Part shown: in pieces, positions 53,932 to 63,935 of the stretch
How positions within the stretch are numbered: the stretch's first letter is position 1
How the letters are laid out: every line of letters starts with the position of its first letter
NCBI GenBank assembly: GCA_030848545.1
Contig: JAVDCA010000005.1
Coordinates: 124,001-188,000 of the forward strand
Source: Astrobacterium formosum
GTDB taxonomy: Bacteria > Pseudomonadota > Alphaproteobacteria > Rhizobiales > Xanthobacteraceae
Length of the DNA: 64,000 nucleotides
Direction of reading: 5' to 3'
Position numbers and translations under genes: made by a program
The notes under the pieces: model-generated
Told to the model about the DNA's origin: nothing
Seen by the model: the letters and a program-made list of their open reading frames with translations, nothing else
Databases searched by the model: none

Positions 53932-54831
53932 ATGACGGCCGCAAGGATCGGGCGCGCCGTCTCCTGGATGATCGGCGCGCTGCTGTCGTTCTCGGTCATG
54001 GCCGTGTCGGTCCGCGAACTCGCCGGCACCCTGTCCATCTTCGAGGTCCTGGCGGTGCGCAGCGGCCTCGGGCTCGCCATCCTGCTGGCGATCGGCTTCG
54101 CCCGCCCTGCCCTCCTCCGGTCGGTCACCCGGCAGCGCATCGGCCTGCACCTCCTGCGCAACACCATCCATTACGCGTCCCAATACGCCTGGGCGGTGAG
54201 CCTGACCCTGCTGCCACTCGCCACCGTATTCGCGCTGGAATTCACGATGCCGGCCTGGACCGTGCTGCTCGCCGCCTTGTTCCTGGGCGAACGCCTGTCG
54301 GTCAGCCGCATCGGCGTCGTCGTTCTCGGCTTCGCCGGCGTGCTCGTCGTCGTCCGGCCCGGGATTGCCGCCGTCGCGCCGGCGACCGCGCTGATCCTCG
54401 CCGCCGCCTTCGGGTTCGCCATCACCATGGTGGCCACCAAGGCGCTCACGCGCGGGGAGACGACCTACGCGATCGTGCTGTGGATGAACCTGGTGCAATT
54501 GCCCATGACCCTGCTGGGCAGCGACCCGGCGTTCGTCACTCGCCTCGGCGCCGGCCAGATCGCACCGGTGATCGGCATCGGCATCGCCGGGCTGTCGTCG
54601 CACTATTGCCTGTCCAACGCGTTTCGCGCCGGCGACGCGATCGTCGTCGTTCCCTTCGATTTCCTGCGCATACCCTTGATCGCGGTGGTGGGATGGTGGC
54701 TCTACGGGGAAAAGCTCGACCTTTTCGTATTCCTCGGGGCGGGCTTGATCATTGCGGGCGTTCTGTGGAACTTGCACTCCGAATCGCGGCCGTTCCGGCC
54801 GCCGGGATCTGCCGCGAACGGAACCCGGTGA
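53932..54831 (+). CDS. EamA/DMT-superfamily transporter
   Basis: A 299-residue membrane protein with ten hydrophobic segments in two EamA halves (about 1-135 and 145-290), with phrases EFTMPAWTVLLAALFLGERL and VVPFDFLRIPLIAVVGWWLY. Such proteins export metabolites or drugs through the cytoplasmic membrane. The substrate is unknown. The ATG at 53932 is preferred to a GTG two codons earlier. Six T residues follow the gene at 54859-54864, but I see only a weak stem. Confidence 0.87.
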   Translation: MTAARIGRAVSWMIGALLSFSVMAVSVRELAGTLSIFEVLAVRSGLGLAILLAIGFARPALLRSVTRQRIGLHLLRNTIHYASQYAWAVSLTLLPLATVFALEFTMPAWTVLLAALFLGERLSVSRIGVVVLGFAGVLVVVRPGIAAVAPATALILAAAFGFAITMVATKALTRGETTYAIVLWMNLVQLPMTLLGSDPAFVTRLGAGQIAPVIGIGIAGLSSHYCLSNAFRAGDAIVVVPFDFLRIPLIAVVGWWLYGEKLDLFVFLGAGLIIAGVLWNLHSESRPFRPPGSAANGTR

Positions 54832-54895
54832 TATGATCTCCGGTCACCAATTCGGCGCTTTTTTAGCCCTTCCTCCGCGCCGCACCAACGAGGGG

Positions 54896-55975
54896 ATGTC
54901 AGCGTTGCATCGAGACGTGTTTTGGGCCGTGCTCGCCTTTTCGTTGAGCACGGCTCCGGCGCTCGCCCAGGGAGCTTTCCCGCCGCCAGCGCCGAACCAG
55001 AATCCGGTCTGTACGCGCCTGGAAGCCCAGCTGGCGGCGATCGATCGCGGCGGCGGCGACCCTGCCCGGATGGAGATGACCCGCCGTTACGAGGATGCTG
55101 TCGCCAAGCAGCAGGCCGAACTCGACCGCACGCTCGCCCAGTCGCGGCGACTGGGATGCGAGGGCGGCGGCTTTTTTTCGCTGTTCTCGGGCCAGAACCC
55201 GCAGTGCTCGGGCATCAACCAGCAGATCCAGCAGCAGCGCGGCAATCTCGACCGCATGCTCGCCGAGTTGCAGCGGGCCCAGGGTGGTGGCGGTGCCCAG
55301 GAGGGCCAGCGCCAGACCGTCATCGACGCACTCGCGCAAGCCAATTGCGGACCGCAATACCGCGCGGCTGCCCACCAGCAGCGCGGATTCTTCGATTCCC
55401 TGTTCGGCGGAAATCGCAATGCTCCGCCGGACCAGGGCGGATTCTCCGGCGCCCCGGACGGCTCGGCGACGTTCCGCACCGTGTGCGTGCGCATGTGTGA
55501 CGGCTACTACTATCCGGTCTCGTTCTCGACCACGCCGGCGCGCTTCCACGACGATGAACAGACCTGCCGCCGCACCTGCCCGGCCGCCGAAGTGATGTTG
55601 TTCTCCCACCGCAATCCGGGCGAGGACATGACCCAGGCCGTCTCCATCGACGGCAAGCCCTATTCGACGCTCGCCAATGCCTTCAAATACCGTCAGGAGT
55701 TCAATCCGTCGTGCAGCTGCCGGCAGACCGGCCAGAGCTGGGCGGACGCGCTCGGCTCCCAGCGCGACAGCACCGTCGAACGCGGCGATATCGTCGTGAC
55801 CGAAGAGCGTGCCAAGGTGATGTCGGCGCCGCGCGACGCCCAGGGCCGTCCGATCCGCACGCCGGCGGCCGCACAGCAAGCCGCCCCTGCGGCGTCGAAC
55901 CAAAGCGCCTCGGCGCCGGGCGACGGCAAGAAGACCATCCGGTCGGTCGGTCCGATCTTCGTGCCGGCGCGGTAA
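54896..55975 (+). CDS. DUF2865 family exported protein
   Basis: A 359-residue protein with a signal peptide (1-24, ALAQG). A Gln/Asp/Leu-rich coiled region (about 50-130) follows, then the conserved DUF2865 segment FRTVCVRMCDGYYYPVSFST, CRRTCPAAEVMLFSHRNPGE and SCSCRQTGQSWADALG with clustered cysteines (about 195-290), and a low-complexity tail. The family is confined mainly to Hyphomicrobiales and has no assigned role; it is likely periplasmic or cell-wall related. Confidence 0.88.
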   Translation: MSALHRDVFWAVLAFSLSTAPALAQGAFPPPAPNQNPVCTRLEAQLAAIDRGGGDPARMEMTRRYEDAVAKQQAELDRTLAQSRRLGCEGGGFFSLFSGQNPQCSGINQQIQQQRGNLDRMLAELQRAQGGGGAQEGQRQTVIDALAQANCGPQYRAAAHQQRGFFDSLFGGNRNAPPDQGGFSGAPDGSATFRTVCVRMCDGYYYPVSFSTTPARFHDDEQTCRRTCPAAEVMLFSHRNPGEDMTQAVSIDGKPYSTLANAFKYRQEFNPSCSCRQTGQSWADALGSQRDSTVERGDIVVTEERAKVMSAPRDAQGRPIRTPAAAQQAAPAASNQSASAPGDGKKTIRSVGPIFVPAR

Positions 55976-56023
55976 TCGAGCCCATCATCGACCAAGAAAA
56001 CGGTTCTGGTCGACCCCGCCGAC

Positions 56024-57763
56024 CTAGACGTCGTAGGCGTCGCGATAGCCGGCGCCGGCGGCCCCCACAACGGTGGTGGTGCGCGGCGGCGGCACTTCCT
56101 TGCCGGGATCGCGGAACCGGTTGGTGATCGGATAGCGGCGGTCGCGGCCGAAATTGCGCAGCGTCACCTTGACGCCCGGCGCCGCCTGGCGGCGCTTGTA
56201 TTCGGCCAGGTTGAGCATGCGCTCCACCTTCATCACCGTGTCGCGGTCGTACCCCTCGGCGACGATGGCGGCGATCGGCCTCTCGTACTCGACGATGCGT
56301 TCCAGGATGGCGTCGAGGACGTCGTAGGGGGGCAGCGAATCCTGATCGGTCTGGTTCTCGCGCAGCTCCGCCGTCGGCGCCCGCGTCAGAATATTGTCGG
56401 GAATGACCGCGCCCGCCGGACCGAGGGCTCCCTCCGGCTTCCACCCGTTGCGCAGGCGCGACAAGCGATAGACTTCGGTCTTGTAGAGATCCTTGATGGG
56501 ATTGAAGCCGCCGTTCATGTCGCCGTAGAGCGTCGCATAGCCCACCGACATTTCCGACTTGTTGCCGGTCGTCACCACCATCAGGCCGAACTTGTTGGAG
56601 ATGCCCATCAGCAGGGTGCCGCGCGCTCGCGCCTGCAGGTTCTCCTCGGTGATGTCGCGGGCCCGTCCCGCCATCAGCGGCGCCAGGACCTGTTCGAGGC
56701 CCTCGACCGCGCCGGCGATCGAGACGATGTCGTACTGGACGCCGAGCGCCTTGGCGCAACCCGCCGCGTCGTCGAGCGAGACCTGCGACGTGTACCTGTA
56801 AGGCAGCATGACGCAGCGTACCCGTTCCGCCCCGAGGGCGTCGACCGCGAGTGCCGCGCACAGGGCGGAATCGATGCCGCCCGACAGGCCCAGCACCACG
56901 CCCGGAAAGCCGTTCTTGTTCACGTAGTCACGCAGGCCCAGCATGCAGGCCGTGTAGTCGGCCCGATCCCTGTCATCGAGCCCGGCGACCGGCCCCGGCA
57001 GGCAATGCCAACCGGCACTCCCCCGCTCCCAACGGGTGGTCACCACCTCCTCGCGGAAAGCGGCGAGCTGGACCGGCATCGAGCGATCGGCATTGAGGAC
57101 GAAGGACGCGCCTTCGAACACCAGTTCGTCCTGGCCGCCGACCTGGTTGACGTAGACGAGCGGCAGACCGGCCTCGGCGACCCGCGCCACCGCGGCGCTC
57201 AGGCGCTGGTCGATGATGCCATGGCGATACGGCGAGGCGTTCGGCACCAGCAGGATTTCGCCGCCGGTCTCGGCGATGCATTCCACCGGCTCCGGCCCCC
57301 AGACGTCCTCGCAAATGGGCACGCCGATGCGCACGCCACGGAAATTGATCGGCCCCGGCAGCGGGCCGGGCACGAACACCCGCTTCTCGTCGAACACGCC
57401 GTAATTGGGCAGGTCGACTTTGAAGCGCAGCGCCGCCAGCCTGCCGCCGGCCAGGAGCGCGGCCGCATTGTAGAGCTTGCCGTCCTCGACCCAGGGTGTC
57501 CCGACCAGCATGGCGGGCCCGCTCTGGGTCGTGTGCGCCAGGTTTTCGACGGCATCGCGGCAGGCAGCCTGGAAGGCCGGCTTGAGCACCAGGTCTTCCG
57601 GCGGATAGCCGGCCAGGAACAGTTCCGGCAGGACGACGAGATCGGCGCCGGCGGCGGCCGTGGCGGCGCGATGCGCCTTGTCGGCATTGCCGGACACATC
57701 GCCGACGATCGGATTGAGCTGCGCGATGGCGATGGCCAGGCGGTCGGGCGGAGACGAGTTCAT
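56024..57763 (-). CDS. nadE: Glutamine-dependent NAD+ synthetase
   Basis: A 579-residue two-domain enzyme. The N-terminal nitrilase-type glutaminase (1-270) has Glu in VLPELFLAGYP, Lys in FKVDLPNYGVFDEKR and the nucleophile Cys in VPICEDVWGPE. The synthetase domain (about 290-550) has the ATP motif LGLSGGIDSAL. It amidates nicotinic acid adenine dinucleotide to NAD+. It converges with the DUF2865 gene after 48 bases. Confidence 0.95.
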   Translation of the reverse strand: MNSSPPDRLAIAIAQLNPIVGDVSGNADKAHRAATAAAGADLVVLPELFLAGYPPEDLVLKPAFQAACRDAVENLAHTTQSGPAMLVGTPWVEDGKLYNAAALLAGGRLAALRFKVDLPNYGVFDEKRVFVPGPLPGPINFRGVRIGVPICEDVWGPEPVECIAETGGEILLVPNASPYRHGIIDQRLSAAVARVAEAGLPLVYVNQVGGQDELVFEGASFVLNADRSMPVQLAAFREEVVTTRWERGSAGWHCLPGPVAGLDDRDRADYTACMLGLRDYVNKNGFPGVVLGLSGGIDSALCAALAVDALGAERVRCVMLPYRYTSQVSLDDAAGCAKALGVQYDIVSIAGAVEGLEQVLAPLMAGRARDITEENLQARARGTLLMGISNKFGLMVVTTGNKSEMSVGYATLYGDMNGGFNPIKDLYKTEVYRLSRLRNGWKPEGALGPAGAVIPDNILTRAPTAELRENQTDQDSLPPYDVLDAILERIVEYERPIAAIVAEGYDRDTVMKVERMLNLAEYKRRQAAPGVKVTLRNFGRDRRYPITNRFRDPGKEVPPPRTTTVVGAAGAGYRDAYDV

Positions 57764-57827
57764 GGCGATGATCTAGCGCGCCCACGGCGGCGCGGCAATG
57801 CGCCACCAAATCCCGGCCGGCGACGCG

Positions 57828-58928
57828 TCAGAATTTCCCTTTGACCTGCGCCAGCAGGCCGAAGCGGTTCATGTCGAAATTCATCAGCTCATATTCGCGA
57901 TTGAAGGCGGGTCCGAACGTCACGTCGCCCCTAAAGGCGTTCATGCCCCAATAGCGGACACCCAGTGCCACCTCGAGATTCGGCGTCATCTCGTAATTGA
58001 CAAACAGCTCGGCCATGCCGCCATAGCCGTACCCTTTGGTGATGATGTTGGGGGCAGGTCCGAGATCGGCCATGCCCTGCCGCAGCAGATGGCTGTCCTT
58101 GTTCTCGAACCGGGCGAACGGAATGAGCGCCACTTCGCCCGAGACGCTCCATTGGCGGTTGATCCGATAGCGCGCATCGACGCCCAGGCGCAGCGCATGC
58201 CAAGTCGGCTCGTAGACCAGGACCGCCGTGTCGTAGGAGACGAGCAACTGCCCGGGCGGATTGCAGAAGCCGAGATCGTCGGCGTTGCAGACCAGACCAT
58301 AGGCGGTCATCTTTTCGCGCCAGTAGTGATAGCCGACGAATCCGCCGATCCGCACGCCGTAGCGCGGCAGCTCGACCGCATAGCCGATATCGGCGGTGAA
58401 ATACCTCAGATGGTCGCCGTTGACATCGCTGGTCGTGTCGGAAAACGTGTACTGGTTGACGACATAGTCGCGGTCGATGAACTCACCGCCGCGCAGGATG
58501 CCGGCGCCCGCGACTCCCTTGATGAACAGTCCGGTCGGATGATGGTCGAGACGGGCGAAGACTTCGCCTGAATGCCCCGTGGTGCTGTTCCAGTCGAGCG
58601 TCGAAGTCGGGCTGCCATAGGGATAGATATTGTTGGTGAAGCCGAACTTGGTGGTACCGGTCGAGTACCAGTAGCGCGCTCCGATCTCGAAGGCCCACGG
58701 CGAGGGAAATCGTCTTTCGACCTCGCCGCCGACGGCCGGCCACTGCGGCCCGTCGACGGCTCTGCCCGCCGGCTCGCCGGCGATCGCAGGCCATTGCGGC
58801 TCGGTGAGCGAGTTCACCCAGTCGGTACCTTGGCCGGCGATGCGGGGCCACGCCGCGGCAGCCGCGGTGCCCGTCAGCGCGAGCGTCGCCATGAACGTCG
58901 TGATGATGAGCTTCGATGTCGACGGCAT
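57828..58928 (-). CDS. Outer-membrane beta-barrel protein, omptin-like form
   Basis: A 366-residue exported protein with a signal peptide (about 1-25) and an alternating, aromatic-rich beta pattern: FEIGARYWYSTGTTKFG, YGVRIGGFVGYHYWREKM, ALRLGVDARYRINRQWSVSG and a C-terminal phenylalanine (LLAQVKGKF), the outer-membrane sorting signal. The layout recalls omptin-fold proteins; no omptin catalytic residues can be assigned with confidence. ATG 58928 with GAGG five bases upstream is chosen over 58955. It follows nadE's start side by 64 bases on the same strand. Confidence 0.72.
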   Translation of the reverse strand: MPSTSKLIITTFMATLALTGTAAAAAWPRIAGQGTDWVNSLTEPQWPAIAGEPAGRAVDGPQWPAVGGEVERRFPSPWAFEIGARYWYSTGTTKFGFTNNIYPYGSPTSTLDWNSTTGHSGEVFARLDHHPTGLFIKGVAGAGILRGGEFIDRDYVVNQYTFSDTTSDVNGDHLRYFTADIGYAVELPRYGVRIGGFVGYHYWREKMTAYGLVCNADDLGFCNPPGQLLVSYDTAVLVYEPTWHALRLGVDARYRINRQWSVSGEVALIPFARFENKDSHLLRQGMADLGPAPNIITKGYGYGGMAELFVNYEMTPNLEVALGVRYWGMNAFRGDVTFGPAFNREYELMNFDMNRFGLLAQVKGKF

Positions 58929-59129
58929 GCGCGCCTCGGCTGTGGATGCCGACAATTTGAGGCAAATCGTTTGCGATTCATTTCGCCGGCGGTCACCTTG
59001 GCGCCGCCGTTTCTTCCGCAGCGTTAAGCGCTGGTGTAGAGCGCCGGCGCGTGCCGCGCGCGGTTACCGCAAACAATAAGGTTAATGCAGCCACGCCCCG
59101 CCTCTCGCCGGCGGGCGAAGCGGCGCGCC

Positions 59130-60251
59130 TCAACCGGCGGCGAGCTGGCGGACCGGCTCTTCGGCCTTGGGCTTCGTCAGCCGGTGCCGGGCCTGGAGAA
59201 AGCGGATGGCGCGTTGGGCCAGCGACTTGTCGAGCATCACGTAGTCGCGGGCGAGTTCGGCCGCGTCCGGCGCCGGCAGGCCCAGCTTCCTGGCGCGCAA
59301 CACCATGATGCGTTCGAACGCGCCCAACGAGACATCGAGGGCACGAAAGAACAGCATCACCACCTGGATCTGCCCACGCGTGATCAGGCCGAACACGTGA
59401 TTGCGGTCCAGGTCGGCGACCTTGCTCGCCAGCACCGCCACATCGAACAGGCGGCCGGATTCCACCAGTTCGATCAGCGCCTCCTCGACCGTCAGGTCCC
59501 CGCGGGCGATGAGCTCGCCCAGCGCCGTCACGCCGCGGATGGCGACGCGTCTGTCGCGCAGGGCTTCTTCGAACTGTTCGCGCGCCAGCCGCCTCAGGTC
59601 GGGTGTATTCGCGCTGTCGGGATCGTAGCCGCGTTGCGCGAGCTTGAGCGCCAGCGTTTCCGACACCAGCGGCAGGAGACTGTCGATGGTCGACCGGGAG
59701 ATGTCCGGGCGCTCCACCAGGAGTTCCTGGAGATCGACGTCCCGGCGTGCCTTCTCGACGAGTTGTTCGAACCCCCAATCCGAGAAGCTCGCTCCGTGGT
59801 TGGCGGACACGCGATGGACCACGCGCTCGTCGCCGCGATCGATCAGGACGTCGGTGATCACCGTCGACAGCTGGTCGCGCGTCGCGATGGCATGCAGGTG
59901 TTGCTGGCCGGCCGTCTTGGCGATGCCGACGAGGTCGTCGTCGCCGAGGACCGGCGAGCCACGCAGCACGGGACGGGCGATGTCGATGTCCTCGTCGGCC
60001 GCGAACGAGCGCGCGATGGAGGCGGGAAAGCCTCGCAGGGTCGCGAGGTTCGCCGCCACCTGGACCTTGGCGTCGCGCGAAATCTGATCGACGATCTTCT
60101 CCATGATGTCGTTGAACAGATAGTTCTCGACGTCGGTGCGCGCGCCTCCGGACACCAAGAAGAGATCGGCGATCTTGTGCAGGAGCTGCAACCGCTTTTC
60201 GGACGAGCGCTCGGCAGCGATACTCTTCAACTCGTCATGGAGGTCGGGCAT
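59130..60251 (-). CDS. DUF2336 family protein
   Basis: A 373-residue helical, HEAT-like protein with the family pattern LLHKIADLFLVSGG near residue 25, VQVAANLATLRGFPASIARS and LARRYDP-like segments, and a basic end (RHRLTKPKAEE). DUF2336 occurs in alphaproteobacteria; no function is established. Cytoplasmic by lack of a signal. ATG 60251 is preferred to 60287. About 100 bases upstream lies a paired palindromic operator (60349-60381). Confidence 0.82.
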   Translation of the reverse strand: MPDLHDELKSIAAERSSEKRLQLLHKIADLFLVSGGARTDVENYLFNDIMEKIVDQISRDAKVQVAANLATLRGFPASIARSFAADEDIDIARPVLRGSPVLGDDDLVGIAKTAGQQHLHAIATRDQLSTVITDVLIDRGDERVVHRVSANHGASFSDWGFEQLVEKARRDVDLQELLVERPDISRSTIDSLLPLVSETLALKLAQRGYDPDSANTPDLRRLAREQFEEALRDRRVAIRGVTALGELIARGDLTVEEALIELVESGRLFDVAVLASKVADLDRNHVFGLITRGQIQVVMLFFRALDVSLGAFERIMVLRARKLGLPAPDAAELARDYVMLDKSLAQRAIRFLQARHRLTKPKAEEPVRQLAAG

Positions 60252-60348
60252 TCGCGGATGGCCCTTCAGGTCGCGGTCAGCCGACACGATGAACGCGACG
60301 GGTAAAAATCGCCTTTCAGGGAATGACTGTTTGCGCGCAAATCCGGCG

Positions 60349-60381
60349 AATACCGGCGGTATATTTCATACCGTCGGTATT
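60349..60381. promoter_or_regulatory. Two copies of palindrome ATACCGNCGGTAT
   Basis: ATACCGGCGGTAT (60350-60362) and ATACCGTCGGTAT (60368-60380) are near-identical 13-base palindromes 18 bases apart, extended to 14-base inverted arms AATACCGG.. / ..CGGTATT. They lie 99-130 bases before the DUF2336 start and behind aroG. Paired dyads of this shape suggest cooperative binding of a dimeric repressor, TetR-like in style; the protein is unknown. Confidence 0.55.
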
Positions 60382-60436
60382 CATGGGTCGAATCACCTAC
60401 GGCGGAGCCCGTAAATGCCGCTGCGTGAGGTCGGCA

Positions 60437-61825
60437 TCAAAGCCCGGCCGCCTCGGCCAAGGGGGTGGCACGCGTGGCGCGCTCGCGCTTGAGGTACTCG
60501 GCGAGGAGAAACGCCATGTCGATCGACTGCGCGGCGTTGAGGCGCGGATCGCAGAAGGTGTGATAGCGGCTGTTCAAGTCCGCGTCGGTAATGGCACGGG
60601 CGCCGCCTGTGCATTCGGTGACGTCCTGCCCGGTCATTTCCAGATGGATACCGCCGCCATGGGTGCCTTCGGCCGCGTGAACGTCGAAGAACGTCTGCAC
60701 CTCCTGCAGGATGCGATCGAACGGCCGGGTCTTGAATCCGTTCGCCGACGTCACCGTGTTGCCGTGCATGGGATCGCACGACCAGACGACGGCACGCCCC
60801 TCGCGTTTCACCAGCCGGACGAGCGGCGGCAGGCTGTCGCCGGCCTTTTCGACTCCCATGCGGCAGATCAGTGTCAGTCGCCCGGGCTCGTTGTCGGGAT
60901 TGAGGATGTCGATCAGGCGTAGGAGATCGTCGCCCGCGAGCGACGGCCCGCATTTGAGGCCGAGCGGATTCTTGACGCCGCGGCAATACTCCACATGGGC
61001 ATGGTCGATCTGGCGGGTGCGGTCGCCGATCCACAGCATGTGACCCGACGTGCAGTACCAGTCGCCGCTGGTCGAATCCACGCGCGTCATCGCTTCCTCG
61101 AAGCCGAGCAGCAGCGCCTCGTGGCTGGTGTAGAATTCGGTCGTGCGCAGTTCGGGATGGCTTTCGAGATTGAGCCCGCACGCCTCCATGAAGGCGAGCG
61201 CGTCGGAAATGCGGTCGGCCAGTTCGTTGTAGCGGCGTGACTGCGGACTGTCCTTGAGCGAACCGAGCACCCATCGGTGCACGCTGCCGAGATTGGCGTA
61301 GCCGCCGTTCGCGAAGGCGCGCAGCAGGTTGAGCGTCGCCGCCGACTGCCGATAGGCCTCGATCTGGCGGCGCGGGTCGGGCGTGCGCGCCTCGGCCGTG
61401 AAATCGATACCGTTGACGATGTCGCCCCGATAGCTGGGCAGTTCGGCCGTACCGCGCTTCTCGGTCGGCGACGAACGCGGCTTGGCGAACTGGCCGGCGA
61501 TGCGGCCGACCTTGACCACCGGCGAGGAGCCCGCATAGGTCAAAACCACCGCCATCTGCAGCAGGACGCGGAAGAAATCACGGATGTTGTTGGCGCCGTG
61601 CTCGGCGAAGCTCTCGGCGCAATCGCCGCCCTGGAGCAGGAAAGCATCTCCGGCCGCCACACGGGCGAGCTGCTTCTTAAGGCTGCGCGCCTCACCTGCA
61701 AAAACCAGCGGCGGAAAGGTGGCGAGCTGCTTTTCGGTTTCGGCAAGCGCCGCCGGATCCGGATAGGCCGGCATCTGCGCGACCGGCTTCTTGCGCCAGC
61801 TATCGGGGGTCCAACGCTCGGGCAT
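60437..61825 (-). CDS. aroG: 3-deoxy-7-phosphoheptulonate synthase, class II
   Basis: A 462-residue plant-type (class II) DAHP synthase. It begins [20 protein letters not shown] and shows [51 protein letters not shown] and CDPMHGNT, all family hallmarks. It joins phosphoenolpyruvate and erythrose 4-phosphate as the first step of aromatic synthesis. ATG 61825 has GGAG seven bases upstream; a longer frame to 61855 is unneeded. Confidence 0.95.
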   Translation of the reverse strand: MPERWTPDSWRKKPVAQMPAYPDPAALAETEKQLATFPPLVFAGEARSLKKQLARVAAGDAFLLQGGDCAESFAEHGANNIRDFFRVLLQMAVVLTYAGSSPVVKVGRIAGQFAKPRSSPTEKRGTAELPSYRGDIVNGIDFTAEARTPDPRRQIEAYRQSAATLNLLRAFANGGYANLGSVHRWVLGSLKDSPQSRRYNELADRISDALAFMEACGLNLESHPELRTTEFYTSHEALLLGFEEAMTRVDSTSGDWYCTSGHMLWIGDRTRQIDHAHVEYCRGVKNPLGLKCGPSLAGDDLLRLIDILNPDNEPGRLTLICRMGVEKAGDSLPPLVRLVKREGRAVVWSCDPMHGNTVTSANGFKTRPFDRILQEVQTFFDVHAAEGTHGGGIHLEMTGQDVTECTGGARAITDADLNSRYHTFCDPRLNAAQSIDMAFLLAEYLKRERATRATPLAEAAGL

Positions 61826-61982
61826 GACGCCACTCCTCCCATTCCGAAAAAGCACGCGACAGCGCAGCTGTCTTCTGTGCCATCCGTACCGAAATAATGA
61901 GCCGCGGGGGCCTTATACACGACCGGAAGGTCGAAATACCAGCCCGGAGCCGAACGCCTGCGGGGCGGACGGACTGCCGCTC

Positions 61983-63377
61983 CTATTCGGCCGCTTCTCG
62001 GCGATACTGAGCGAATGGCTGCCTGAGTGTGACGAGTTCCTCGGCGGCGGTCGGATGAACCGCCATGGTGGCGTCGAAATCCTTTTTCGTCGCCCGCATG
62101 CGCACCGCGATGCCGAGGACCTGGATCATCTCGGCGGCGCCTTCGCCGACGATGTGGGCTCCCACCACCCGGTCGTTGCCGGCATCGACGACGAGCTTCA
62201 ACAGGATGCGCGTCTCCCGTCCCGACAGGGTCGCCTTCATGGGGCGGAACACGGCCTTGTAGATATCGACCGCATCCAGCCGCTCGCGCGCCTGCGTCTC
62301 GGTCAATCCGATGACGCCGATCTCGGGTTCGCTGAACACCGCGGTCGGGATGTCGGCGTGGTCGACGGCGGTCGGGCGGGCGCCGAACACGGTATCGGCG
62401 AAGGCATGCCCTTCCCGGATCGCCACCGGGGTCAGGTTGACCCGGTTGGTGACGTCGCCGACGGCGTAGATCGAAGGCACGCAGGTGCGCGAGAACGCGT
62501 CGACCTCGATGCCGCCGTTTTGTCCGCAGGTCACGCCGGCGTTTTCCAGTCCGATATCGGCGACGTTCGGCCGCCGCCCGATCGCGAACATGACGCGATC
62601 GCAGGCGATCGCGTCGCCGCCGGAGAGTTGCGCCCGGTAGCCGCCGTCCTTGGCCTCCACCGCGGTAACGATCTGGCCGGTCACCACCTTGATGGCCCGC
62701 CTCTCCATCTCGGTGCGCAGGTGGGTTCGGACGTCGTCGTCGAAGCCGCGCAGGATGTTCTCGCCGCGATAGACGAGCGTCACGTCCGTTCCGAAGCCGG
62801 CGAAGATGCAGGCGAATTCCACCGCGATATAGCCGCCGCCCTGAACCAGCACCCGGCGGGGCAGTTCGGGAAGATGGAACACCTCGTTGGAGCTGATCAC
62901 GTACTCGAGGCCGGGTATGACGTGTCCCTCGTGCGGCACCGCCCCGGTCGCGACCAGGATGTGGCGGGCGCGCACGCGCTCGCCGGTGGCGGTGAGGCGC
63001 ACCGTGTTGGCATCCTCGATCACCGCCCGCGAGCGCACGATGGCGACGCCGGCTTTTTCTAGCGTCGCCACATAGGCGCGCTCGAGGCGCTCGATCTCAC
63101 GGTCCTTGTTGGCGATCAGGGTCGGCCAGTCGAAGCTCGGCGGCGGCAGCGTCCAGCCATAGCCGGCGGCGTCCTCGAACTCGTGGAAATAGCGCGAGGC
63201 ATAGACCAGGAGCTTCTTGGGAACGCAGCCGCGGATCACGCAGGTGCCGCCGACGCGGTATTCCTCCGCGATCATCACGCGGGCGCCATAGCCGGCGGCG
63301 ACGCGCGCCGCCCGCACGCCGCCGGAGCCGGCGCCGATGACGAACAGGTCGATATCGGCGGCGGCCGCGTCGGTCAC
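61983..63377 (-). CDS. gor: Glutathione-disulfide reductase
   Basis: A 464-residue flavoprotein disulfide reductase: FAD motif LFVIGAGSGGVRAARVAA, redox pair C46 and C51 in GGTCVIRGCVPKK, a nucleotide motif VQGGGYIAVEFA with the NADPH-type loop, GDVTNR, and the C-terminal His-Glu in TMAVHPTAAEE. It restores reduced glutathione in the cytoplasm. The start is GTG 63377, overlapping the stop of the DUF2059 gene (GTGA), so translation is coupled. Confidence 0.94.
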   Translation of the reverse strand: MTDAAAADIDLFVIGAGSGGVRAARVAAGYGARVMIAEEYRVGGTCVIRGCVPKKLLVYASRYFHEFEDAAGYGWTLPPPSFDWPTLIANKDREIERLERAYVATLEKAGVAIVRSRAVIEDANTVRLTATGERVRARHILVATGAVPHEGHVIPGLEYVISSNEVFHLPELPRRVLVQGGGYIAVEFACIFAGFGTDVTLVYRGENILRGFDDDVRTHLRTEMERRAIKVVTGQIVTAVEAKDGGYRAQLSGGDAIACDRVMFAIGRRPNVADIGLENAGVTCGQNGGIEVDAFSRTCVPSIYAVGDVTNRVNLTPVAIREGHAFADTVFGARPTAVDHADIPTAVFSEPEIGVIGLTETQARERLDAVDIYKAVFRPMKATLSGRETRILLKLVVDAGNDRVVGAHIVGEGAAEMIQVLGIAVRMRATKKDFDATMAVHPTAAEELVTLRQPFAQYRREAAE

Positions 63378-63883
63378 AGGTCGTGGCCCTTCTTCTTCAT
63401 CTCCTGGCGGAAGCGGGTCATGACCTTTTCGGCCAGATCGTCGGCCCAGACCTGGGCGCGCTTCATGCTTTGGTCGATGGAGACGGCCTCCTCGGTGGCG
63501 AGCTTCTTTCCGACCGGCGAGCGATAGAACGTGACGACTTCCTTGAGCTCCTGCTCGGTGAATCGCGCGGCGAAGATCTTGGCGGCTTCGTTGACGATTT
63601 CCGCCTTCTTGGGCTCGAATTCCTTGTGCAGGAGTTCGGCGACTTCGCCGAGCGGCTTGCCGAGCTGCGGGTTGGTGGGCATGAACACGTTCTTCACATG
63701 CTCGACGACGCCCGGGACGAGGCGCTCGTAAAGGGCATTACCGCCCTTGATCGTGATGATTTCCCGCGCCATGGCGACCGCATTGGCGGACGGCTCCTGG
63801 GCGCCGGCGGAGGTCGTGCCGGCACCGAGCGCACCCAGGAGCGCGGCGGCCAGTCCGAGGCGGACGAGCAGATTGGCGGTCAT
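63374..63883 (-). CDS. DUF2059 family exported protein
   Basis: A 169-residue protein with a signal peptide (about 1-30, ending SAGAQ) and the DUF2059 helical core with KIFAARFTEQELKEVVTFYR and SPVGKKLATEE. Role unknown; periplasmic location is likely. ATG 63883 has GGAG eight bases upstream; a GTG three codons earlier is possible. Its position between an rpiA-like end and gor is an arrangement I recall from Bradyrhizobium relatives. Confidence 0.88.
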   Translation of the reverse strand: MTANLLVRLGLAAALLGALGAGTTSAGAQEPSANAVAMAREIITIKGGNALYERLVPGVVEHVKNVFMPTNPQLGKPLGEVAELLHKEFEPKKAEIVNEAAKIFAARFTEQELKEVVTFYRSPVGKKLATEEAVSIDQSMKRAQVWADDLAEKVMTRFRQEMKKKGHDL

Positions 63884-63935
63884 TCGTGTCACTCCTTGTG
63901 GTCGGACGACTTGGTGGTCGGAAGACTTGAGCCGG

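Noticed and set aside
54859-54864. Run of six T residues after the EamA gene
   Set aside because: Only a five-base stem with a 12-base loop precedes it, and it is separated from the T run by about ten bases, so a terminator is not convincing.
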